Shown here piece by piece: positions 1-7,750 of a stretch of DNA of 64,000 nucleotides. The notes under the pieces were generated by a model. It saw only the letters and a list, made by a program, of their open reading frames with translations. It was not told the origin of the DNA and did not search any database. Where the stretch lies: positions 2,308,501 to 2,372,500 of the forward strand of contig NZ_CP128595.1 in assembly GCF_030444335.1 (NCBI RefSeq), given 5' to 3'. The stretch is from Polaribacter huanghezhanensis. GTDB lineage: Bacteria > Bacteroidota > Bacteroidia > Flavobacteriales > Flavobacteriaceae. The position numbers and the translations under genes were made by a program. The first letter of the stretch is position 1. Each line of letters opens with the position of its first letter.

Positions 1-69
1 CTAAATATTCCTTTCTTTGATGAAGAGGAAGACATTTCTAATCATTCACATTATACAACGCTCCCATAA
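1..69 (+). CDS. DUF3822-type protein, C-terminal tail (partial)
   Basis: The window opens in a reading frame that gives 22 codons ending in an acidic, aromatic tail (FFDEEEDISNHSHYTTLP) and a TAA stop that directly abuts the rsmD start codon. In Flavobacteriaceae the gene translated directly before rsmD is usually a DUF3822 protein, an actin/ASKHA-fold protein of unknown role. The assignment rests on that neighbourhood; the visible tail is too short for a domain match. Confidence 0.5.
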   Translation, partial: LNIPFFDEEEDISNHSHYTTLP

Positions 70-612
70 ATGAGAATTATCTCTGGAAAACACAAAGGAA
101 AAAGATTGTCTGCTCCTAAAAACTTACCTGTAAGACCAACTACAGATATGGCAAAAGAATCTTTGTTTAATATCATTAACAACAATTATTACTTCGAAAA
201 TGTTGATGTCATTGATTTATTTGCCGGAACCGGAAATATTAGTTTCGAATTTGCCTCTAGAGGAACACAATCTATCTACAGTATAGATCAACACTTTGGT
301 TGTGTAAAATACATCAATACCATTTCTAAAGAGCTCGATTTAAACATAAATACTTACAAAAGTGATGTCTATAAATTTTTAGAAAAAACACCTTTGAAAG
401 CAGATATTTTTTTTGCTGATCCACCTTATGATTTTGAAAGGGAACAGTTTTTAAAAATCGCTGAAATTATTTTTGATAGAAAACTTTTAAATGACGATGG
501 TTTGTTAATTATAGAACATTCGAAGCATACCGATATTTCTACACATCCAAATTTTAGTTATGCTAAAAAGTATGGCGGAAATGTATTTAGTTTTTTTGAG
601 TATCTTGAGTAA
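70..612 (+). CDS. rsmD: 16S rRNA (guanine(966)-N2)-methyltransferase RsmD
   Basis: This protein methylates N2 of G966 in 16S rRNA with SAM, acting on assembled 30S particles. Its 180 residues match the usual family length. The N-terminus carries the RsmD signature RIISGKHKGKRL and RPTTDMAKESLFN. SAM motif I is DLFAGTGNISFE (residues 49-60) and the catalytic N6/N2-methyltransferase motif DPPY is at 117-120. The start codon follows the stop of the previous gene without a gap, so the two are probably co-transcribed and translationally coupled. Confidence 0.95.
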   Translation: MRIISGKHKGKRLSAPKNLPVRPTTDMAKESLFNIINNNYYFENVDVIDLFAGTGNISFEFASRGTQSIYSIDQHFGCVKYINTISKELDLNINTYKSDVYKFLEKTPLKADIFFADPPYDFEREQFLKIAEIIFDRKLLNDDGLLIIEHSKHTDISTHPNFSYAKKYGGNVFSFFEYLE

Positions 613-633
613 TCTTTTAAATCCTATCTTAGA

Positions 634-1971
634 ATGAATTCTCAAAAGAAAATGCTACTTATTTTAATTGCTTTCCTTTTAACTCAAAATTTTAAAGCAA
701 ACGCTCAAACTACAGAAATTCCTAAAGAAGATCGATTGGCTTGGTTTAAAGATGCAAAACTCGGTATTTTTATTCATTGGGGAATTTACGCTGTGAACGG
801 AATCGATGAATCTTGGTCTTTTTACAACAATTATATTTCATATACAGATTATATGAAACAGTTAAACGGATTTACAGCTAAAAATTATAATCCTACAAAA
901 TGGGCTAAACTTATTAAAGAAAGTGGCGCAAAATATACTGTTATTACCACAAAACATCATGATGGAGTTGCCCTTTGGGACACAAAACAAAACGATTTGA
1001 GTGTTGTGAAGAAAACACCCGCTAAACGAGATTTAATTACACCTTTTGTAAACGCCGCTCGAAAAGAAAACTTAAAAGTTGGCTTGTATTTTTCGTTGTT
1101 AGATTGGTCGCACCCTGATTATCCAAATTTTACAAGAACAAAAACGAAATATACCAAAGATGATAAAAAATGGAATTCGTTTACCAAATTTAATTTCGGG
1201 CAACTCTATGAATTGACAAAGTTCAATCCAGATTTGTATTGGTTTGATGGCGATTGGGAACAATCAGCAGATAAATGGAAAGCGAAAGAAATTAGACAAT
1301 TATTATTAAAGAAAAACCCACATACATTTATCAATTCAAGATTGCAAGGTTACGGAGATTACGCAACGCCAGAACAAGGTATTCCGATTACAAAACCGTT
1401 GAATAGTTTTTGGGAATTGTGTATGACCATGAACAATTCTTGGGGCTATCAACCAAACGACACAAATTACAAAACAGCAAATCAACTTATTAGAATTTTA
1501 GTAGATTGTATCAGTATGGGCGGGAATTTATTATTAGACATCGCTCCAAAACCAGACGGAACAGTTCCAGAAAAACAAGTTGAGCTTTTAAAAGGAATTG
1601 GGCGTTGGACAAACAAACATAAAGAAGCTATTTACGAAACAAGAGCTGGAATTCCAAAAGAGCATTTTAATGGCTACACAGCATTGTCTAAAGACAAAAC
1701 AACATTGTATTTGTATGTTGATAATAAACCAAACGGTCCCTTATTAATCAAAGGTTTAAAGAATAAAGTGAATAGAATCTGGGTTGTTGGCAATGGCACA
1801 AAATTATCTCATAAAGTTGTCGGAAAACAATATTGGAGTACAGTTCCTGGGTTGTTGTATATTGATTTACCAGAAAAAGTGCAAGATAAAGACGTTACTG
1901 TAATTGCGATTCTTTTACAAGGAAAAGTTGATTTGTACAGCGAAGAAGTTAAAGCGATAGAAAGTAATTAA
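634..1971 (+). CDS. Alpha-L-fucosidase, glycoside hydrolase family 29
   Basis: A secreted retaining alpha-L-fucosidase that removes terminal L-fucose from glycans. Residues 1-25 form a signal peptide ending ANA-QT. The GH29 core begins with WFKDAKLGIFIHWGIYAV, followed by the fucose-binding HHDG (108-111) and the nucleophile region LYWFDGDWE, where Asp205 is the expected nucleophile. At 445 residues it has the catalytic barrel and a C-terminal beta domain. No other glycan-degrading gene, sulfatase or SusCD pair is near, so it looks like a stand-alone enzyme. Its stop overlaps the stop of a small minus-strand ORF by 4 bases. Confidence 0.92.
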   Translation: MNSQKKMLLILIAFLLTQNFKANAQTTEIPKEDRLAWFKDAKLGIFIHWGIYAVNGIDESWSFYNNYISYTDYMKQLNGFTAKNYNPTKWAKLIKESGAKYTVITTKHHDGVALWDTKQNDLSVVKKTPAKRDLITPFVNAARKENLKVGLYFSLLDWSHPDYPNFTRTKTKYTKDDKKWNSFTKFNFGQLYELTKFNPDLYWFDGDWEQSADKWKAKEIRQLLLKKNPHTFINSRLQGYGDYATPEQGIPITKPLNSFWELCMTMNNSWGYQPNDTNYKTANQLIRILVDCISMGGNLLLDIAPKPDGTVPEKQVELLKGIGRWTNKHKEAIYETRAGIPKEHFNGYTALSKDKTTLYLYVDNKPNGPLLIKGLKNKVNRIWVVGNGTKLSHKVVGKQYWSTVPGLLYIDLPEKVQDKDVTVIAILLQGKVDLYSEEVKAIESN

Positions 1972-2054
1972 ATACCTTTAAGCAGCAGTGTTGTAAGTAA
2001 AAATGATACTACAAATACAATAATTGCAATGATATATAATTTCTTAGGTTTCAT
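1968..2054 (-). CDS. Small single-pass membrane peptide (28 aa)
   Basis: A short ATG-started frame encodes 28 residues, MKPKKLYIIAIIVFVVSF followed by LLTTLLLKGI: a basic N-terminus and one hydrophobic helix. It starts 3 bases after the moxR stop, as the last gene of the moxR/parvulin operon, and converges with the fucosidase gene with a 4-base overlap. Composition and operon position are what one expects of a genuine small membrane protein, but I recognise no family. Translation is not proven by the sequence. Confidence 0.6.
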   Translation of the reverse strand: MKPKKLYIIAIIVFVVSFLLTTLLLKGI

Positions 2055-2057
2055 TAT

Positions 2058-3011
2058 TTAAAGTAAAGAGGTAATTATTTTATCTATGGTAATTCCTTCT
2101 GCTTCTGCTTTGTAATTTTTCACAATTCTGTGTGATAAAATTGGAATTGCAACAGCTTTTACATCTTCAATATCTGGAGAAAATTTCCCGTTAATTGCGG
2201 CATGTGCTTTTGCTGCTAAAATTAAATTTTGTGAAGCTCTTGGTCCTGCTCCCCAATCTATATAGTTTTTTACAAAATCAGTTGCGCTGGCTTCTTTTGG
2301 TCTTGTTTTACTCACCAAAGAAACAGCATATTCAACCACATTATCTGCTACAGGAATTTTTCTAATTAATTGCTGAACATCTAAAATTTCTTGACTAGAA
2401 AATATTGAATTTACTTCATTTACTTTATTTGAAGTAGTATTTTTTACAACTGCTACTTCTTCTGCAAAAGAGGGGTATTCTAAATGAATAGAAAACATAA
2501 AACGATCTAATTGCGCTTCTGGCAACGGATAGGTTCCTTCTTGCTCAATTGGGTTTTGAGTAGCCAACACATAAAATGGCAATTCTAATTTATAATGATG
2601 ACCTGCAACTGTAACTGAACGTTCTTGCATCGCTTCTAATAAAGCGGCTTGCGTTTTTGGCGGCGTTCTATTTATTTCATCAGCTAAAATAATATTGCTA
2701 AAAATGGGGCCTTTAATAAACGTAAATTTTCTGTTTTCATCTAAAATTTCGCTTCCTAAAATATCTGAAGGCATTAAATCTGGAGTAAATTGAATTCTTT
2801 TAAAATTCAATCCTAAAGTATCAGAAACTGTATGAACCAACAAGGTTTTTGCCAAGCCTGGAACACCAATTAACAACGAATGTCCACCACAAAAAACAGA
2901 AAGTAATACATAGTTAACTGCATCAGTTTGACCAACAATTACTTTTGAGATTTCTTTTTTTAGCAGCTTTGTTTTCTCTACTAATTGTTCAATTGCAGCT
3001 ACATCAGACAT
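2058..3011 (-). CDS. MoxR-family AAA+ ATPase
   Basis: A MoxR-type AAA+ chaperone ATPase, 317 residues, the usual length. Walker A is GVPGLAKT (49-56, the MoxR variant), Walker B is IILADEINRTPPKTQ (from 107), and sensor 1 lies in ATQNPIEQEGTYPLPEAQ. MoxR proteins usually mature or insert cofactors into partner proteins with VWA domains; no VWA or DUF58 partner is encoded next to it here. Instead it follows three parvulin-type foldases, which suggests a role in envelope protein folding. The gap to the upstream foldase gene is 3 bases. Confidence 0.93.
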   Translation of the reverse strand: MSDVAAIEQLVEKTKLLKKEISKVIVGQTDAVNYVLLSVFCGGHSLLIGVPGLAKTLLVHTVSDTLGLNFKRIQFTPDLMPSDILGSEILDENRKFTFIKGPIFSNIILADEINRTPPKTQAALLEAMQERSVTVAGHHYKLELPFYVLATQNPIEQEGTYPLPEAQLDRFMFSIHLEYPSFAEEVAVVKNTTSNKVNEVNSIFSSQEILDVQQLIRKIPVADNVVEYAVSLVSKTRPKEASATDFVKNYIDWGAGPRASQNLILAAKAHAAINGKFSPDIEDVKAVAIPILSHRIVKNYKAEAEGITIDKIITSLL

Positions 3012-3014
3012 TAA

Positions 3015-4394
3015 TTACTCGTTTTCTTTTTTCCAATTTTTTTGAAACACACACTTATTATATTTATCGCTAATTTTAATATATGTGTCTTCTATTTTAT
3101 TTTTAGCCCATTTGGTAATGTTCTCTTCTTTTTTCTTTTGTAATGCTAATTTTTGAACCTTAACATAATCATTTACTAAATCTGCTTTATGTGTAAGTGT
3201 TCTATCTTTCATCAAGATAATTTTATACATTTTTTCGCCCTGCTGAGTTTCGTCATAAAAAGGATCAGTAATTTCTCCTTTTTTAGTATTGATAACTCGC
3301 GCATACAATGAAGGGTCCATTCTTGTTAAGTCGAAGCGAGTTTCATTTGTATAAGGATTAACAATCATTCCTTCACTGTTTTTAGTGTCTTTGTCTTCAG
3401 AATATTTTAAGACAGCTTCTTCAAAAGTAATTTTTCCATCAATAATATCTTTTCTTATTTTTTCTATTTTTTCTTTTATTTCCTGAATTTTAGAATCTAA
3501 AATTTCTGGTTGAATTAAGATATGAGAGACAATTCTTGTTTTACCCTTTATTTCGTGAAGTTGAATAATATGATACCCAAATAGTGTTTTAAACGGCTCA
3601 GAAACTTGACCAACATCTAACGAAAAAGCAACTTCCTTAAACTCTTTAATAAACTGACTATCTTTTGTAACCGACATTTGTCCACCATTTTGGGCTGCAG
3701 AAGGATCGTCTGAATTTAAAACTGCCTTCAGTTTAAAACTTGCACCAGCTTCAATTTCTTTTTTAAGTTTAGATAGTTTTTTAATAACTCTATCTATTTC
3801 TTCTTTTGTTGGGGTTGCATAAAGAACAATTTGCGACAATTCTATCTCAGCCTGAAACTCTGGAAGCTCATTTTTGTTTTTTAAACCGTTGTAGTAAATT
3901 CTAACTTCTTCTGGTGTTACATCAATTCCTTCATTAATTTTTTGTTGCTCTTTTGCTACTAATGCATTTTCTTTTTCTATAGAAAAAAGTTCTGTTCTTA
4001 AATCTTTTAAATCGTTGAATCCATATTCTTTAACAACTTTTTCTATCGAACCAAACTGTTGTGTAAAATAAGCTAAGTTTCTATCTACAGCAGAGTTTAC
4101 TTCAGTTTCTGTTACCAATACACTATCAATAACTGCATGGTGAGAAAGTAGTTTTTGTAACATTAATTGTTCTAACATTTCGCAGTCAGAAATTTTAATT
4201 TTTCCTTCACTACGTTGTTCTATATCTAATTTAAATTTTGCAATATCTGAGCTTAATACTACATTTTTTCCTACTACAACATCTACTCCATCTATTTTAT
4301 TCATTTGTGCTTGTGCTGTTATTGTAAACAACACCATTATGAAAATAAATACTGGGCTATTAATACTCTTTAAAGTTTTTGTTCTGAATTGCAT
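3015..4394 (-). CDS. SurA-like periplasmic peptidylprolyl isomerase
   Basis: A SurA-type periplasmic foldase of 459 residues. Residues 1-30 are a signal peptide ending AQAQ. An N-terminal SurA-like chaperone region (about 30-170) is followed by two parvulin (PpiC) domains at about 180-283 and 287-395, each showing the SQIVL or SHILI opening strand, and a SEPFKTLFGYHIIQL segment in the first. It should assist outer-membrane protein folding. The gene starts 35 bases inside the preceding lipoprotein gene. The next Met (residue 20) would destroy the signal peptide, so the overlap seems real. Confidence 0.9.
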   Translation of the reverse strand: MQFRTKTLKSINSPVFIFIMVLFTITAQAQMNKIDGVDVVVGKNVVLSSDIAKFKLDIEQRSEGKIKISDCEMLEQLMLQKLLSHHAVIDSVLVTETEVNSAVDRNLAYFTQQFGSIEKVVKEYGFNDLKDLRTELFSIEKENALVAKEQQKINEGIDVTPEEVRIYYNGLKNKNELPEFQAEIELSQIVLYATPTKEEIDRVIKKLSKLKKEIEAGASFKLKAVLNSDDPSAAQNGGQMSVTKDSQFIKEFKEVAFSLDVGQVSEPFKTLFGYHIIQLHEIKGKTRIVSHILIQPEILDSKIQEIKEKIEKIRKDIIDGKITFEEAVLKYSEDKDTKNSEGMIVNPYTNETRFDLTRMDPSLYARVINTKKGEITDPFYDETQQGEKMYKIILMKDRTLTHKADLVNDYVKVQKLALQKKKEENITKWAKNKIEDTYIKISDKYNKCVFQKNWKKENE

Positions 4395-5220
4395 CGTTAA
4401 GTAACGTTTTTTCTATATCTCTAATTAATTCTAGTTTTCTTTTGTGTAAAATTAGTTGTTTTATGGTTGGGGTGATATAGTTTATAGGTGCAATATCGTT
4501 CCTTTTTAAAACATCTTTTACAGCCACCAAATATAACCCTAAAGAATCTTTTTTTTGTATGTATTTGGTTTTTTTTAACAAATATTCTCTTGGTTCTTCT
4601 TTAAATTTTGGAATTTTTAACAAAACATCTTCTAATTTAATCCAAGTAGAATCATTTAGGTTGATTGCTTTAAAGTTTAACTCTTGATTTTCTAAGGCAA
4701 TTAAATCTTCTTCCTTATCCGATTTAAAGTGTTTTATGATTTCTTTCTGATCTAATAAATTATTTCCAAAATGAAGATATTTTATTTTAATAAGCTCTTC
4801 ATTTAATCTAAAATTTACTTTGTTAGCATCGTAATATTCACCTATTTCATCTTCAGAAATTACAGTGTCTAATTGTTGTTGAATTAAGCGTTCTTTATAC
4901 CCATTTATCAACAAACTTTCTTTGTAGTCTTGTACCAGTTTATTGTACGTTTCATTTTCTTGTAAGGTTAAATTTTCTTCTGCTTTTTGCTTTAGCAATT
5001 CTTGTACAGCCCAATTGTTTATAATGCTTTTAACAATTAAAATACTATCGTTTTTAGATATATTTTTAGGAATTAAAGACTCAATGTCTTTACTATATAA
5101 GTAATTGTTATTGATACTTGCAATTGGATTTTTTCGGGTATTTTCTTTCTTGCCGAAATCAAAAAATTGACAGGAAGAAAAAGCTGTTAACAAAAAAAAA
5201 TAAACAAGTTTTTTATTCAT
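4360..5220 (-). CDS. SurA-N-like lipoprotein without parvulin domain
   Basis: A 286-residue predicted lipoprotein: hydrophobic N-terminus and lipobox AFSSC with Cys17. The following segment (NPIASINNNYLYSKDIESL, then coiled helices) resembles the N-terminal chaperone region of SurA-type proteins. The clear parvulin signature (SHILI, GYHI) of its two neighbours is missing. It may be a degenerate isomerase that works only as a chaperone or as a membrane-anchored partner. It overlaps the upstream parvulin gene by 8 bases and the downstream one by 35, so the three are translationally coupled. Confidence 0.75.
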   Translation of the reverse strand: MNKKLVYFFLLTAFSSCQFFDFGKKENTRKNPIASINNNYLYSKDIESLIPKNISKNDSILIVKSIINNWAVQELLKQKAEENLTLQENETYNKLVQDYKESLLINGYKERLIQQQLDTVISEDEIGEYYDANKVNFRLNEELIKIKYLHFGNNLLDQKEIIKHFKSDKEEDLIALENQELNFKAINLNDSTWIKLEDVLLKIPKFKEEPREYLLKKTKYIQKKDSLGLYLVAVKDVLKRNDIAPINYITPTIKQLILHKRKLELIRDIEKTLLNDAIQNKNFKEY

Positions 5221-6829
5221 GAGAAGCGTATTGTTTTATGAGTTTTTTTAAAGTTCTCTTCTTTATAATTACTGGATATCTTTTGCGTAAAGTTGCAATT
5301 AATTCTTTGTCTAAAAATTCTTGATAATCATTCATTACTTGTCCTTTATTATTAGACAATTCTTTAAAAGAATATTTCGATTTATTTTTATAAAAATAGT
5401 TTTTTAATCCTACACTATCTTTTGTTGATTTGTCCCAAACTTTTTGTTGCATAAAATCAAATACAATTAAACCATCTTGGTATTCCTGTAATGTGTTAGC
5501 AAACTCTGGTTCTGTAAATTTTAAATGCTCTTTAAAATAAGTAAGCACTTCTTCGTTCTTAAAATCATTAAAAAGAACAGCAATAGATTTGTGTCTTCTG
5601 TTCCTTATATAATCAAAAAATGCTGCTTGCTTAATCTTTTTGTTATTTATTGATAAAATTACTTGCTGTAAAGTGTCTTTATTAGAAGCTCTAATTCCTT
5701 CTGAATTAAAAACAGCTTTAGTTTTTTCAAATTCTACAATCTTATATTCGCTTTTTAACCTTTGTAAAACATGTAAATCAGACATTCTTGCGCCGCCGCT
5801 TGCTTTCACTTTTTTTGTCAATTCATTTTTCATTTTTTTAAATGATTTAACAGGATATTTTTTTAATAATTTAACAATGTGCCAACCGTATTGCGTTTTA
5901 AAAGGCATTGAAATATCGTTTGTGTTTTTCAACTTAAAAGATGCTACCTCAAATGGTTTTACCATTGTGCCAATACCAAATTTAGGTAGTTTTCCTTCGC
6001 TTAAAACAGTACTTTTGTCCTTAGAATATTTTAAAACTAATTGCTCAAAATTTGCACCATTTTTTAAACTTGTATAAATACTATCAACTAATATTTTTCC
6101 TTTCTTAGATTGATCTGTAATTAACAAATGTGCTACTTCTACTTCTCCATCAGACAATTGTAAATCATTTACTTTTAAAAAATGATATCCATAACTCGTT
6201 TTAAAAGGTTCAGAAATCTCACCAATTTTTGTTTTATATGCATTATTTTCAAAAGGATACACCATTCTAAAAGCAGTAAAATAACCTACATTTCCCAAAT
6301 TATTTTTTACTGATTGATCATCAGAATACGCAAGCGCAACTTTATCAAAATCTTTCCCAGAAAGTACTTCTTTTCTTGCTTTCTGTATTTTATTATACGC
6401 TATTAAAGTATCTGCAGGAGTTGCATTTCTATCAACTTTTACTAAAACATGACTCACATTAACCTTGTATTTTGTTCTATAATAGGCATCTTTTACCAAT
6501 GTAGACAAATACGTTGTGTCTTGTAAATATGGTGAAATTAACTGATTTTTATAGGTTTCTATTTCTCTTTTATACCTTTTCGTTTCATTTAATTTTAATC
6601 GATATGCTTCTTTTAATTTTAATTTAAAATTGATAAATAAATCTAAATTTTCTTTGATCTTTTTTTGATTTTCATCTTGAACAATATTTAAATTTTTCTC
6701 GTACACCTTTTTAAATTCTAATACAGATACTTTTGTGCCATCAACACGAAACAATTCATCAGTATTTTTCTGTGCAAAAGAAACAAAATAAGTTGCTATA
6801 AATAAGATTGTAATAATTTTAATCTTCAT
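5213..6829 (-). CDS. Periplasmic peptidylprolyl isomerase with two parvulin domains
   Basis: A 538-residue secreted parvulin-type isomerase. A signal peptide (1-19, ending SFA-Q) precedes an N-terminal helical region. Two parvulin domains follow: about 120-215 (NVSHVLVKV ... SEPFKTSYGYHFLKV) and about 228-325 (EVAHLLITD ... MPFKTQYGWHIVKL). A long lysine-rich C-terminal region of roughly 200 residues has no parvulin signature. It is the second gene of the operon, 12 bases after the DUF493 gene. The family is conserved in Flavobacteriia, probably for outer-membrane protein biogenesis. Confidence 0.9.
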   Translation of the reverse strand: MKIKIITILFIATYFVSFAQKNTDELFRVDGTKVSVLEFKKVYEKNLNIVQDENQKKIKENLDLFINFKLKLKEAYRLKLNETKRYKREIETYKNQLISPYLQDTTYLSTLVKDAYYRTKYKVNVSHVLVKVDRNATPADTLIAYNKIQKARKEVLSGKDFDKVALAYSDDQSVKNNLGNVGYFTAFRMVYPFENNAYKTKIGEISEPFKTSYGYHFLKVNDLQLSDGEVEVAHLLITDQSKKGKILVDSIYTSLKNGANFEQLVLKYSKDKSTVLSEGKLPKFGIGTMVKPFEVASFKLKNTNDISMPFKTQYGWHIVKLLKKYPVKSFKKMKNELTKKVKASGGARMSDLHVLQRLKSEYKIVEFEKTKAVFNSEGIRASNKDTLQQVILSINNKKIKQAAFFDYIRNRRHKSIAVLFNDFKNEEVLTYFKEHLKFTEPEFANTLQEYQDGLIVFDFMQQKVWDKSTKDSVGLKNYFYKNKSKYSFKELSNNKGQVMNDYQEFLDKELIATLRKRYPVIIKKRTLKKLIKQYASHE

Positions 6830-6841
6830 GTGTATTTTAAT

Positions 6842-7123
6842 TTATAGAGAGATAATTCCTTCAATTTTTTCTGCTTTTCTATAATAAGATATTACTTCAT
6901 CAGCAGAACTTAATTCAATTCTTATAGAAAGACTAACGTATTTACCATTTTTAGATTCTTTTGAAGCTATTTTAATTAGCTTATTTTTAAAAACATCTTC
7001 AACTTCCATAAAATGATTTCCTTTTGCAGGAACGATAAATTTATATAAATATTCTGATGGAAATTTAGTTGTTGCCTCTAAACTATCTTTTAGTTTTAAA
7101 TAAAAATCTTCTTTTTTAGACAT
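6842..7123 (-). CDS. DUF493 family protein (YbeD-like)
   Basis: A 93-residue cytosolic protein of the DUF493/YbeD family, a small ACT-like alpha/beta fold. Recognisable segments are FPSEYLYKFIVPAKGNHF near the N-terminus and the KYVSLSIRIELSSADEVISY strand-helix. Its molecular function is not established. It is the first gene of the foldase/MoxR operon. A -7-like box (TAATTTTG, 7155-7162 on the minus strand) lies 32 bases upstream, without a matching -33 element. Confidence 0.88.
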   Translation of the reverse strand: MSKKEDFYLKLKDSLEATTKFPSEYLYKFIVPAKGNHFMEVEDVFKNKLIKIASKESKNGKYVSLSIRIELSSADEVISYYRKAEKIEGIISL

Positions 7124-7207
7124 GTTGCTAATTTTATCTTTTTTATTATTACTGCAAAATTACACTATATTATTATTTTTATAATCAGATTCTTTTATTT
7201 TTGCTGA

Positions 7208-7750
7208 ATGCAACAAAAAATAGTACTTATTGGCGGACCAGGAACAGGGAAATCTTCTGTTTTAAACGAATTAATTTCTAGAGGGTTCCATTGCAAACCA
7301 GAAATTTCTAGAGAAGTTACTTTAGAGGCTCAAAAAAAAGGAATCGATCAGTTATTTTTAACTGATCCGTTGTTGTTTAGCAATTTGTTGTTAGAAGGAA
7401 GAGAAAAACAATTTTTAGACGCCAACAAATCAACAGAAAAAGTTGTTTTTTTTGATCGTGGAATTCCAGATGTACACGCATATTTAGAATTTTTTAATAC
7501 GGATTACCCACCACATTTTATCGAAAAAAGTACGACACATTTATACACAAAAGTATTTATGCTTCCGCCTTGGAAAGAGATTTATACTTCTGATAACGAA
7601 CGATATGAAAGTTTTGAAGAAGCTGTTAAAATTTATCATCACTTAAAAAAAACATACCAACAAATTGGATATAAAATTAGTATTGTACCTTTTGGAACAA
7701 TTCAAGAACGGACCAACTATATTTTAGATGCCATTAAAAATGATTTATGA
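7208..7750 (+). CDS. AAA_28-type ATP/GTP-binding kinase-like protein
   Basis: A 180-residue P-loop protein with Walker A GGPGTGKSS (residues 9-17) and a possible Walker B-like strand VVFFDRGIPDVHAYL. It belongs to the AAA_28/NadR-like ATPase group common in Bacteroidetes; the substrate is not known. It overlaps recQ by 4 bases (ATGA), so it is translationally coupled to it. A TATTTTTG box (7196-7203) ends only 4 bases before the ATG, so the mRNA may be nearly leaderless. Confidence 0.85.
   Translation: MQQKIVLIGGPGTGKSSVLNELISRGFHCKPEISREVTLEAQKKGIDQLFLTDPLLFSNLLLEGREKQFLDANKSTEKVVFFDRGIPDVHAYLEFFNTDYPPHFIEKSTTHLYTKVFMLPPWKEIYTSDNERYESFEEAVKIYHHLKKTYQQIGYKISIVPFGTIQERTNYILDAIKNDL

Noticed and set aside
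5640..6077. A 145-codon plus-strand frame opposite the parvulin gene
   Set aside because: It is a shadow of the minus-strand coding sequence; the parvulin domains on the other strand are unmistakable.
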